The notes under the pieces: model-generated
Seen by the model: the letters and a program-made list of their open reading frames with translations, nothing else
The model's database searches: none
Told to the model about the DNA's origin: nothing
In this document: one piece after another, positions 1 through 12,700 of the stretch
How the letters are laid out: the number at the start of each line of letters is the position of its first letter
Position numbering within the stretch: position 1 is the first letter of the stretch
NCBI GenBank assembly: GCA_949710005.1
Contig: OX453275.1
Span: 9,562,519-9,626,518 of the forward strand
Length of the DNA stretch: 64,000 nucleotides
Direction of reading: 5' to 3'
From: Ricordea florida
Lineage: Eukaryota; Cnidaria; Anthozoa; Corallimorpharia; Ricordeidae
Translations under genes and position numbers: made by a program

Positions 1-19
1 CAACGCTTCTGACACCTAC

Positions 20-106
20 TGAACAGTTTTGTTGTAGGCGACTTCCATTTGATAGAAGCTCAGAAATCGGTCCTCCACTTCACGATCCAACATCCAACCG
101 TGTTCA
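20..106 (-). CDS. HEXD: HEXD-like exon 15, possibly continuing off the window
   Basis: After acceptor AG at 108-107 the frame reads [20 protein letters not shown] and ends NKTVQ. It corresponds to the C-terminal helical part with its W-F pattern. Read on, the frame stops at 18-16 (TAG). A donor-like GTAGGT begins at 19, and the human protein is longer, so further exons off the left edge are more likely than a stop here. Confidence 0.55.
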
Positions 107-2259
107 CTGGGACAAAATGACAGAATTTCATGATCCCATGAATGTTTTGCGACACAGCAGCTTTGTTTTTATTTTAAAGTACTGTACTATTCTTCAGCTT
201 CGTGCCTGCCAGCCGTCCTAGCCTATGCTGTCTTTGGATATATATGTTGTAGTTCAATTTTATCCTTGGTTCAAATTTTATTTTCCTTTGTTTCAAACTC
301 ATTATCATACATTACCATACCAGAAAACAAAGGAAAATAAAATTTAAACCAAGGAAAAAATTGAACTACAACATATACAATAACACCCATTTTATGAACC
401 GTGCTTTTTTAACAATATGGTTTTTTTCCATTCACACGGAATCATCAGGCAAATTCAGTCCGCCCAGTCTAAACAACACGTGCAAGTTCGCGAAGCTGCA
501 ATTTTCGAATCGAAACATTCCCGCAATTTTGTAACTCACTAGCAGACCTTAAGACCAGGGTGTTTTTAATCTATTCATCCTGGAAATTTTGCGTCTGGAA
601 AATTTGTGAAAGATGTATCACGTATCAAGAAATGGTCTATTGTTCCGGCTCAACATCACACGTTAAGAAAAAATGAATAGCGTTTTGTTCTTGGTAACCC
701 TGAGGGACTTCGTCCGAAGCCAAACCAAAACCGTCGCCGCTGTTCGGAAAACTTTCGGCAGAACAATTGTATGATTCACTTACATGTTAAAAACGCCTCC
801 AACATCCCAGGTGACCTTCTCTAAATAACCGACAAGCTTGTACACTTCATGGCCAGGAAACTTACCATCCGGCGGATAATAACTGTGAGAACAACAAGTA
901 TCCAAATGTTACATGTTCTAACTATTTCACTTGCAAAGTCAAGCCTTGAGTCATACAATGTGGTTTTGCCTTTTACCTATGTCACAACTTAGTCTCACTT
1001 AGGGGTACACAACTTTTGCAAGGAGCTGGCCGAGAAATCTCGGCATTTAAATATCATAAACTAGAAGTAGTGAATCATTAAAAGTGCGTTCGACATTAAT
1101 TTTTGACTTAATATGACAGAGAAGAGAGTGCAAATAATTGTACAAAATGCAGTAATGTTTCTGTGTGAAGCAGTGGTTTGGTTGTTGGGAGGTGGTGGTT
1201 TGCAACCTTAACGGGGGGAGGGGGGGGGGTCGAGTGTTGGTCATTTGTTAAAATGGTAGGTGATTTCAGGAGTCCATCATGATGATTTTCAAACCGACTT
1301 TCCATTTCGTTGTAGGTTTTTAGACCTGACCCCCAATAAAATTCCTATATTGTGAAAGTGACTTCCATTCTGATTTCTGTGAAAACTATGAATCTTGTTG
1401 CAAATCGTACCAGAGTTCACTAGTCGTCTATAAAATCGTCCACGTTAATTTGATCGAATGTCAACTATACTCAACTCTAGAATCCGCAACGTTTTTGATT
1501 CAAATGTATTCTTTTTATCCGCATTATCATGGTCACTTTTGATTATCGTATGCTCCATTTTGAAAATATATTTTCATTGTGGCGCGATGTTGATGCCGCG
1601 TAACATATACGGTAGATGCATACATTGCTTTGTTTGAAAATACTCGTGGCCAATTTCTATTTTTTTTTTTTTGACTTCTACAACGTGATAGGAGAGTTTG
1701 TATGAGAAATCGGCCAAGTTGCCAACAATATATTCATACGTCCAAAGATAAGCGTTGCCTTCTGCGGCCTTCCTCAAAACAGATACTTGTAGCAACAACC
1801 TCTGATTACTTCTAGTACTACTTGTATAAATAAGCATCGTTTTTGGATCACATCTGCTCGATCATCGAAGTCAAAATATAATATTTGAAAAGATAGTTAA
1901 ACTGTGGGGTGATATCGGCGAGTCCGGTCAATTTTAATTCACTTCTCAGGCGAACTGGTCATGACCACTTTGAAGCGATACGCCAGTGCATTTCCCCTTT
2001 GATCTTCGGGCCGTCGTATATGCTTCGTATATTCTTCGTAAGATTCGCAATAATAATTTTGGACATTTTAACCTTGACGTAACCCACAACCAACAATTCT
2101 GACAACACCATTTACTGATACAAATTGTTACCATAAGTCAACGTAAATTTTTCAGTGTAAAAATATAGAAGAGAATACTGTAGCTCACGTAAGAAATGTG
2201 CGAAAAAAATAGAGGATATTACATGCTCGCTTGTGAATACGAATTTTATCTTTTCATGT

Positions 2260-2290
<31 letters not shown>

Positions 2291-5200
2291 CAAAATTCGT
2301 ATTCACAAGCGGGCATGTAATTTTATGTTTATTATATAAAGGATCTTCAGCCATTCTAATGAACTTTTGACGAGACAAAGGCGCCGCACTCCGAGGGCCG
2401 CTGAGAAAGGCGCGATTTATTATGTAACCATAGCAACAGTGATCTTTTAACGTGTAAAGATAATATATTTCTTTCACGTGTGAAGATATCATGTCATAAT
2501 ATTTCACCTGGTATTTCATTGGTTTTTATATAATAGAACATTCAACTTACTGGGTGAAACGATTAACGTTCAAAGAAAATGTACTGGGAAAGCCAAGGTC
2601 CTTGGCGGTTGATATTCTTAATGCGTCATCCATATACCCTAATAAACAACCACAAACAAGTTTAAACTCCAAACATTAGAGTACTAAAAGAAACGAGAAC
2701 CACTACGTGGAACTTACCGGGGCCCAGTGGGACACGGGATTGCATAGATATAGTTAACCTCTAGCAACGCTCACGATGGAAGGTTCACTCCTAAGTGATC
2801 GCTAGAAAATTTGTCTCTCCAAATATTCACTCTTAAATTTTCGCTCATAAACTAGTACATCGTAAAGATTCGTGCTTTTCAAAATGGCGGATAAGACTTC
2901 AATGAGCCAGCGAGCAAAAGTAACGAGCCAGCGATATATCTCAGTCAGCGATATATTCCTAACAATGTAACGTTGAAAAAAACGACAGAAACCGTCTGCA
3001 TTTTATGACCGGTGCCAGCCTTCGGCTGGGCCCCGGTAACTAACTCGCTACTATCATAAATCCTACGATCCGATTGGCCAATGGACTCTTTATCAAATGA
3101 GTGATCTATAGTAAGTGGGAAAAAGGTGGCGTTTTAAATTACATGTAAGCAACGCACTGCACATAACAAAACGCGATGGTGGAATTTGAATCTGACACTG
3201 TGACACTTCCAGTCCAATAACTTATTAGCCATTTCATCACAAAAAAGATCCAAGTCTTACGTCCCTACCTTCGCGAAGAGCTTGTAGGCAAAAGGCTAGT
3301 GAAGGAAGGGCAGCTGGTAGAAGCTCGCATAACGTGGCATAATGGTCATATCTGTAAGCAGATACTTTAAAAAGTTATTATTGAGTAGAATGCCAGTCGT
3401 ATCGCGCACAGATGCAGTTTACAAAGACTTTATGTTACTGTGAATTATAAGGCGTATCTGAATGAAACCGAACTCAACATGAAACAGGCGGTTTATCGCG
3501 ATTTCACGAGATCTATCGCGCAATCTGTCACGGTTTTGGTGCAACTTCAGTCTTCGCCCGTGTAAGCGGCCTACGATTTTTGTGGCGACTTCAGCCCGGC
3601 GCACGTTTCTCGAAAGCCGCGGAAACGTTTCGCCCGAGAGAAGTCAATCACAATATGAAACACTCATTCTGCAAACCTGTTCTGCCGACATATCTTTAAG
3701 CAGGGCTCGACACTAACACTTTCCCGATTTCCACTGGAAAGTAAATTTACTACTTGGAAAGTAAAAAAACGAAAATGAACCAAAATACTTACCCGATCTG
3801 GAAAGTAAATTTTGGGCTTCAATGGAAAGTAAATTTTATGCTTAAAAGGCTTGAGTGAAAAAAAGTGCGTAAAATTTTAAGAAAATGATACAAATAACCA
3901 TATGACAATGGCTACTCGTCTTAAAAAGACAAATTTACAACATTCTCGCATTCTCTGGTCCATTCTCCGCCATATTGGATCAAGGGAACTCCCGAGGAGG
4001 TCTGGGTACTATAAACACACGTGGTATGGTTAGCAACCATGAAACTGTAATCCATTTTGGATAGTAAAATTTTGAGATGGAAAGTAAAATTTGAAGTCTA
4101 CTTTCCAAAGTGGAAAGTGGTGTAAAAAGTTAGTGTCGAGCCCTGCTTTAAGAGAAGAAAGTTTTTGCTAGGGGAAACTTTGATGGGTAGAAACGTCTTT
4201 GCTGCCAAACTAAAACTGAAACGGATCTTTCAAAAAAAGGTGCGCCAGACGCGGTTTGTTCGCGCTTCTTATGAAAAAGGTTTCTCAAGTAACATCATTG
4301 ATGAACATCACATGTTCGTACGCGATTGCGCAAGTGCATCAATACATGTTGCTGCTGAAAACACTGCTTCTCACAAATCTCAACCAAATCAGGTACTTCA
4401 CTTTGGGAGGGTTCGGAAAGGGTTCGCCGAAAAATCGTTCGTGTAAGAAGCAGGAAGTTAATACTGTACTTGCCTGCTCCAACCTGTTAGTGCCAAGCCT
4501 GTGACTTGAATAGACGGAGGTAACTTGGCAGTGATATCCAGCCACATAAGATTGTTTTGAACGTGGTAACCAATGGGTACAAAGTTACTCCACGGCCGTG
4601 TTGCCCCTATAGAGTCATGCAAATAAAATCAAACGTATGAAACAAGTGATTCACCCACTAAGTACAGAGCGAGTGCATATCGTACAGAAAAAAAAAACAG
4701 GCATTACAGAAGATAAGTTCGCGAAATTATGGTGAGATTACTGTCTCAGAGAACCTCTACTTTCCATTACGTGACAACAGATAGAATCAAACAATTGTTT
4801 TACAGTACCTTTGAATGCACTTGCAGCCCAAATCTTGCTGAAAGCCTTTGAATACCTTTCCCACATATCTGTGTAAGATATTATTACAAAATCAATGAGA
4901 AAAAGCAGCGCATGACAGATAGCATTTCCAGCCAAGGAGTTTTTCTTACAGTAGCTACTATGGAGTAACATTCTGTTCAAATTAACTTCCAGTTGGTTGA
5001 GTATACAAAATGTAAAACATATATCTGCAGTTCATTTGAAAACGTTATTGAATATTTCACCCTCCCACTACTCATGCAATGTTTAGCAATGGCAATTAAG
5101 TCTGAAAATAGAGTATTAAAGTGTGACGTCACAAATATTTGAAATTATGGGATTCATTAATTTGTTTGCAAAGAGCATTATGAAAAATGCCTACAGGCCA

Positions 5201-6210
5201 AAACTCAGCCTCTCATTGCAATTTTGGAGTGCGATATTGCGACTTTCACGCTCCATTGATTCCACACAAATCCTTGTAATTTTGTCTATTCCAAATGTTT
5301 AGAACAGACAAAATTACCAGCATTCGTAGGGGCTCGGTAAAGCATTAAAATAGTGATATCGCATCTCCAAATTGCTATAAGTTGCTGATTTTTGGCAAGT
5401 TGGCATTTTTCATCATGCTCCTTTGAAATATCTCAACAAATCCCATAATTTAGAAATAGTACTTTATAGAACAACCTGGAACGCGATTCAATCTCAAACT
5501 CGCGACCGCACGAATAGAGCGGTGCGATGCTCTACTACCTGAGCAAAACCAGCCGTTTACGTTGGAGGCAGGTCAATAGTGGGTTTATATATTCTCATGT
5601 ATGGAATGATATTTAACTATTTGTATTTTTACCACAGTTGCAACTAATCTCGCAATCTGATTGGCTAATTTGCAGTTGTCAGTAAGAGTCAAGACAACGC
5701 TGCTCGCGTCAATGTGTAACGCAAAGCAATAGCCAATCAGAAACGCTCATTTTGGGGAACAAACCAATCAGATTGTGAGAAAGTTATAGACAACGCTTGC
5801 TCTTTCTTTGTGTCACGATCTTGGTCACGCTCTGAAAAAAAAAAACATTTTCTCTCACGTTTTTCAACGTTGCTATTGTGATAAAACGCTAAACCACATT
5901 CGATTTGTATATACGGAATAAATCACAAGTTTGCATTGCGCGCTTGGAAACGTAGAGGGAGATTTACCCCTGGTTGTGTTCCTCACCTAGTGGAAAGTAG
6001 CCAGAGAGATCTGACCGATACGCCCAGACCATCGGCTCCACGAGAGACCCAAGCTCTGCAACAAACGATTTAACCCTTTCACTCCCAAGAGTGACTTTAT
6101 AGATTTTACTCTGCCTAACGCCAGACGATTTTACTCGTCAAATGGAGACCCCTTGGGAGTGAAAGGGTTAAAAACTATCTCCCTTAACCCTTTCACTCCC
6201 AAGAGTGACT

Positions 6211-6255
<45 letters not shown>

Positions 6256-6324
6256 ATGGAGACCCCTTGGGAGTGAAAGGGTTAAAAACTATCTCCCTTA
6301 ACCCTTTCACTCCCAAGAGTGACT

Positions 6325-6369
<45 letters not shown>

Positions 6370-6438
6370 ATGGAGACCCCTTGGGAGTGAAAGGGTTAAA
6401 AGCTATCTCCCTTAACCCTTTCACTCCCAAGAGTGACT

Positions 6439-6483
<45 letters not shown>

Positions 6484-6784
6484 ATGGAGACCCCTTGGGA
6501 GTGAAAGGGTTAAAAGCTATCTCCCTTAACCCTTTCACTCCCAAGAGTGACTTTACAGATTTTACTCTGCCTAACGCCAGACGATTTTACTCGTCAAATG
6601 GAGACCCCTTGGGAGTGAAAGGGTTAAAAACTATCTCCCTTAACCCTTTCACTCCCAAGAGTGACTTTACAGATTTTACTCTGCCTAACGCCAGACGATT
6701 TTACTCGTCAAATGGAGACCCCTTGGGAGTGAAAGGGTTAAAAACTATCTCCCTTAACCCTTTCACTCCCAAGAGTGACTTTAC

Positions 6785-6825
<41 letters not shown>

Positions 6826-7008
6826 ATGGAGACCCCTTGGGAGTGAAAGGGTTAAAAACTATCTCCCTTAACCCTTTCACTCCCAAGAGTGACTTTACAG
6901 ATTTTACTCTGCCTAACGCCAGACGATTTTACTCGTCAAATGGAGACCCCTTGGGAGTGAAAGGGTTAAAAACTATCTCCCTTAACCCTTTCACTCCCAA
7001 GAGTGACT

Positions 7009-7053
<45 letters not shown>

Positions 7054-7122
7054 ATGGAGACCCCTTGGGAGTGAAAGGGTTAAAAGCTATCTCCCTTAAC
7101 CCTTTCACTCCCAAGAGTGACT

Positions 7123-7167
<45 letters not shown>

Positions 7168-7236
7168 ATGGAGACCCCTTGGGAGTGAAAGGGTTAAAAA
7201 CTATCTCCCTTAACCCTTTCACTCCCAAGAGTGACT

Positions 7237-7281
<45 letters not shown>

Positions 7282-7350
7282 ATGGAGACCCCTTGGGAGT
7301 GAAAGGGTTAAAAGCTATCTCCCTTAACCCTTTCACTCCCAAGAGTGACT

Positions 7351-7395
<45 letters not shown>

Positions 7396-7464
7396 ATGGA
7401 GACCCCTTGGGAGTGAAAGGGTTAAAAGCTATCTCCCTTAACCCTTTCACTCCCAAGAGTGACT

Positions 7465-7509
<45 letters not shown>

Positions 7510-7692
7510 ATGGAGACCCCTTGGGAGTGAAAGGGTTAAAAACTATCTCCCTTAACCCTTTCACTCCCAAGAGTGACTTTACAGATTTTACTCTGCCTAA
7601 CGCCAGACGATTTTACTCGTCAAATGGAGACCCCTTGGGAGTGAAAGGGTTAAAAACTATCTCCCTTAACCCTTTCACTCCCAAGAGTGACT

Positions 7693-7737
<45 letters not shown>

Positions 7738-7806
7738 ATGGAGACCCCTTGGGAGTGAAAGGGTTAAAAGCTATCTCCCTTAACCCTTTCACTCCCAAGA
7801 GTGACT

Positions 7807-7851
<45 letters not shown>

Positions 7852-7920
7852 ATGGAGACCCCTTGGGAGTGAAAGGGTTAAAAGCTATCTCCCTTAACCC
7901 TTTCACTCCCAAGAGTGACT

Positions 7921-7965
<45 letters not shown>

Positions 7966-8034
7966 ATGGAGACCCCTTGGGAGTGAAAGGGTTAAAAACT
8001 ATCTCCCTTAACCCTTTCACTCCCAAGAGTGACT

Positions 8035-8079
<45 letters not shown>

Positions 8080-8148
8080 ATGGAGACCCCTTGGGAGTGA
8101 AAGGGTTAAAAGCTATCTCCCTTAACCCTTTCACTCCCAAGAGTGACT

Positions 8149-8193
<45 letters not shown>

Positions 8194-8380
8194 ATGGAGA
8201 CCCCTTGGGAGTGAAAGGGTTAAAAACTATCTCCCTTAACCCTTTCACTCCCAAGAGTGACTTTACAGATTTTACTCTGCCTAACGCCAGACGATTTTAC
8301 TCGTCAAATGGAGACCCCTTGGGAGTGAAAGGGTTAAAAACTATCTCCCTTAACCCTTTCACTCCCAAGAGTGACTTTAC

Positions 8381-8421
<41 letters not shown>

Positions 8422-8604
8422 ATGGAGACCCCTTGGGAGTGAAAGGGTTAAAAACTATCTCCCTTAACCCTTTCACTCCCAAGAGTGACTTTACAGATTT
8501 TACTCTGCCTAACGCCAGACGATTTTACTCGTCAAATGGAGACCCCTTGGGAGTGAAAGGGTTAAAAACTATCTCCCTTAACCCTTTCACTCCCAAGAGT
8601 GACT

Positions 8605-8649
<45 letters not shown>

Positions 8650-8718
8650 ATGGAGACCCCTTGGGAGTGAAAGGGTTAAAAGCTATCTCCCTTAACCCTT
8701 TCACTCCCAAGAGTGACT

Positions 8719-8763
<45 letters not shown>

Positions 8764-8832
8764 ATGGAGACCCCTTGGGAGTGAAAGGGTTAAAAACTAT
8801 CTCCCTTAACCCTTTCACTCCCAAGAGTGACT

Positions 8833-8877
<45 letters not shown>

Positions 8878-8946
8878 ATGGAGACCCCTTGGGAGTGAAA
8901 GGGTTAAAAGCTATCTCCCTTAACCCTTTCACTCCCAAGAGTGACT

Positions 8947-8991
<45 letters not shown>

Positions 8992-9060
8992 ATGGAGACC
9001 CCTTGGGAGTGAAAGGGTTAAAAGCTATCTCCCTTAACCCTTTCACTCCCAAGAGTGACT

Positions 9061-9105
<45 letters not shown>

Positions 9106-9288
9106 ATGGAGACCCCTTGGGAGTGAAAGGGTTAAAAACTATCTCCCTTAACCCTTTCACTCCCAAGAGTGACTTTACAGATTTTACTCTGCCTAACGCC
9201 AGACGATTTTACTCGTCAAATGGAGACCCCTTGGGAGTGAAAGGGTTAAAAACTATCTCCCTTAACCCTTTCACTCCCAAGAGTGACT

Positions 9289-9333
<45 letters not shown>

Positions 9334-9402
9334 ATGGAGACCCCTTGGGAGTGAAAGGGTTAAAAGCTATCTCCCTTAACCCTTTCACTCCCAAGAGTGA
9401 CT

Positions 9403-9447
<45 letters not shown>

Positions 9448-9516
9448 ATGGAGACCCCTTGGGAGTGAAAGGGTTAAAAGCTATCTCCCTTAACCCTTTC
9501 ACTCCCAAGAGTGACT

Positions 9517-9561
<45 letters not shown>

Positions 9562-9630
9562 ATGGAGACCCCTTGGGAGTGAAAGGGTTAAAAACTATCT
9601 CCCTTAACCCTTTCACTCCCAAGAGTGACT

Positions 9631-9675
<45 letters not shown>

Positions 9676-9744
9676 ATGGAGACCCCTTGGGAGTGAAAGG
9701 GTTAAAAGCTATCTCCCTTAACCCTTTCACTCCCAAGAGTGACT

Positions 9745-9789
<45 letters not shown>

Positions 9790-12700
9790 ATGGAGACCCC
9801 TTGGGAGTGAAAGGGTTAAAAACTATCTCCCTTAACCCTTTCACTCCCAAGAGTGACTTTACAGATTTTACTCTGCCTAACGCCAGACGATTTTACTCGT
9901 CAAATGGAGACCCCTTGGGAGTGAAAGGGTTAAAATATATTGACCAAGCCATTCTACAAGTAGCAGTAGAGTGTCATCTATATGTTAGTTTGTGATCAAT
10001 TCAACCCCACTGAGTAGGTCATTTTCTCAATTCTCATCACCTGAGTACTTCACAGTGTGTTGATACTGCAACGAGACGCTGCATATTGAACACGAGAGAG
10101 TAATTGGCTGACAAAAAGAAAACTGACATGTTTGAGATAGGAGACAGCGGAGAAATTGCTCCATCTCACTATCTTTTCAAAAGTACAACAACGAGGAAAA
10201 ACATCTTGCGATTAAGAGTAATTTAATAGGATAGTTTAATCACACCTTTCAGTTGGTCAACGTTCCATGTTCTCATCATGTCATCCCACATGATGGGCGT
10301 CACCCCTTTGCTCTTCAAATGTTTCAGAATTGGAGTCATGTGTTTAACAAACAGGGCAGATTTGTTCCGCTCATCTTTGACACACACTGGGCATGTCTTG
10401 AGGTTCCAAACCTACAATAGAGACAACAATCTAAGCCATGTACAGTACTTGCAGTGTTTGCAGTTTTGTTTCAAAACGCGCCAAATCACAACATTGTTAA
10501 CTGGGAAGCAAGGTTGGTGGCGTAGTGAGAGCTATCGCTTTCCACCACTGTGACCAGAGTTCCTTTCCCACCGTCTCATGTGAGTTGGGCTTGTTGTTGG
10601 TTTCTCTCCTAGCTCAGAGAATTTCCTCCGTTTTTCCTCTCTCTCTCTCCATAAAAACCAAGAGTCTAAGTTTCAAGTGGACAAATAGCCACCCTGTGAA
10701 TGGGTCATTGATAAAACCTGTTTATTACAACTGTATCACAATTTCTTAGCCAAGTTGAGAGGAACAATTATCCTTCGTACCATTGATGTTTCAACTTTTC
10801 TATTAGCTACAAGAGTTCATAATGGTGTAATGTGCTTGCTTTTTTTCCTATGAACGGGAAACGTTTTCAAAGGACTAGAAAGTTTGCAGATTAATACCAA
10901 AAGGCGCTTCTTTTGAAGGGAACGATAATCGGTCAAACGATATTTCGTTATCAGCAATGATACACTGTATTACGATACATGTACACTGCAAGCAATAATT
11001 TTATACATCAAAATGAAATGATAAATCGCTACGAAACTGCGATATTTCGTTCCTAAACGAAGATATTTCGTTTCGAGGCGACGATATTTTGTTTCGGGGT
11101 TACAATATTTCGCAGCGAAATATCTCTATCATCGAAACAATAGGTTCACGAAACATCGCGCGATATTTGTTAAGAGCGATACTTCGTTTCAACTTTCGCC
11201 GATACATGTATATCGCGATATACGCGAACTTCGCCAATCATCGTTTGCATTGTTTTTGAACAGTACATATTTGTTATTTACCAGGTGGAAGGTTCGTATG
11301 GGAAAAAACTGTGCCCCTAGGTCTCAAGACTCAAGACTCAAGACCAAGGGCACATTTTTTTCCTATACGGACCAACCTAGCCCGCAAATACCTTATTTTA
11401 TTTAACTTTTTTTTTTAATGTCTTCTTTTTAAAGTAAGAAAAGAGATAGCAAATTGCTACAGCGGGGAAAAAATCCGGCCAGTGGGCCGTATGGTAAAAA
11501 GCTGGACTGGTCACGTGCGCGTGATTAGCCAATTAAATCCGAGGAAATAGGATTCCGGCCCGCTTGAGAAAAAAATAATGTACGTTATTTCCAATTCATC
11601 ACGTGTTTGCTTACAGTGTATCAAACATGTAAGGAGTCTTGTATTTAATGGGTGTGGCCAAAAGGAGCTTCACAGCCGTGCCTTATCACCCCTGAAGAAG
11701 ACAGAAGACAGGAGTGTTGAAACGTCGGGTCGGTGAATTGTAAGTTTTTAAGTTACATTCATTATTTCAAACCAGGGTAGCATCAAACTATGTCTAAGAG
11801 CAACGAGTGTTCATTTGCACTGTAGTCAAACTGAGAGTTCCTAGCAAGATATGGAGGAGCTAAACCGCAGGCACTTTACCTCATCACCACCAATGTGAAA
11901 CCATTCTACTCCAGAATGAAGAGATAAAACTTGGTCAATCAGAGCTATCACCATGGGGACAGAGTCTACGAAACACACACGAATTCCTCCATTACAGTGC
12001 ATTCTTGAATAAGTATATATACAGTGCATACCATAGCCAGGCGAACTAAAATATTTGCGTAAACAACAATGCCACACAAAATAAAGCTGTTAGAGTGAAT
12101 AACAAAAGAAAGATCTTTTTTTGCATGACGCGTACCTGCGTCGGAGCCGACGCGTACATGAGTCTGCGCTATTCGCTTCGTTCTGGCCAGCATTGTACAG
12201 TCTCTGCTGGTGTAAATGAAAGCTTTCATCTATACACTAAAATCATTTTAAATAACTATGATAAAATCTAAACTTAAGTAATCTTTTTCCTCCTTAGTAC
12301 AGTCCCGCCCAAAGGTAAGTCACCATCGTCTCGCGAGGCGCTACTAGTTTCACTCGAGACACGTCTCGTTCCTCTCGAGACGCGTCTCGCTTCTCTCGAT
12401 ATGAGTCTGGTTTCTCGAGAGAGCCGTCAAAAAACTGTAGGTACGATCGTGACGGACCTGTAAAATTTGACAACCCGCTGTATACTTATTGTAAATGATC
12501 GCACTGATGACTAAAGTTTTTACCTTTATTGTTTGGGCAAAGTGAATTCGTATAATGTGGGGTCTCTCTTAGATTAGAGAACTCCACATGCTTCAAAACA
12601 AACTGTAAGGTAAGGAGAAAAGAGAGTTAAGAAGAAAAAGGTGAATCAGTTTACACTGTATGTGAAATTACAATTACTAAGTAAGTACTACAAATGTTGA

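Noticed and set aside
1574-2134. Minus-strand frames 1574-1837 and 1946-2134 as extra HEXD exons
   Set aside because: Exons 2638-2551 and 882-784 join in phase and match the family without them, and neither frame has HEXD similarity.
6153-9995. 1280-codon open frame of 38-residue repeats
   Set aside because: It exists only because the 114-bp array unit is divisible by three. It reads through inverted repeats, lies inside a HEXD intron on the other strand and lacks any start or splice context. Treated as a satellite, not a protein.
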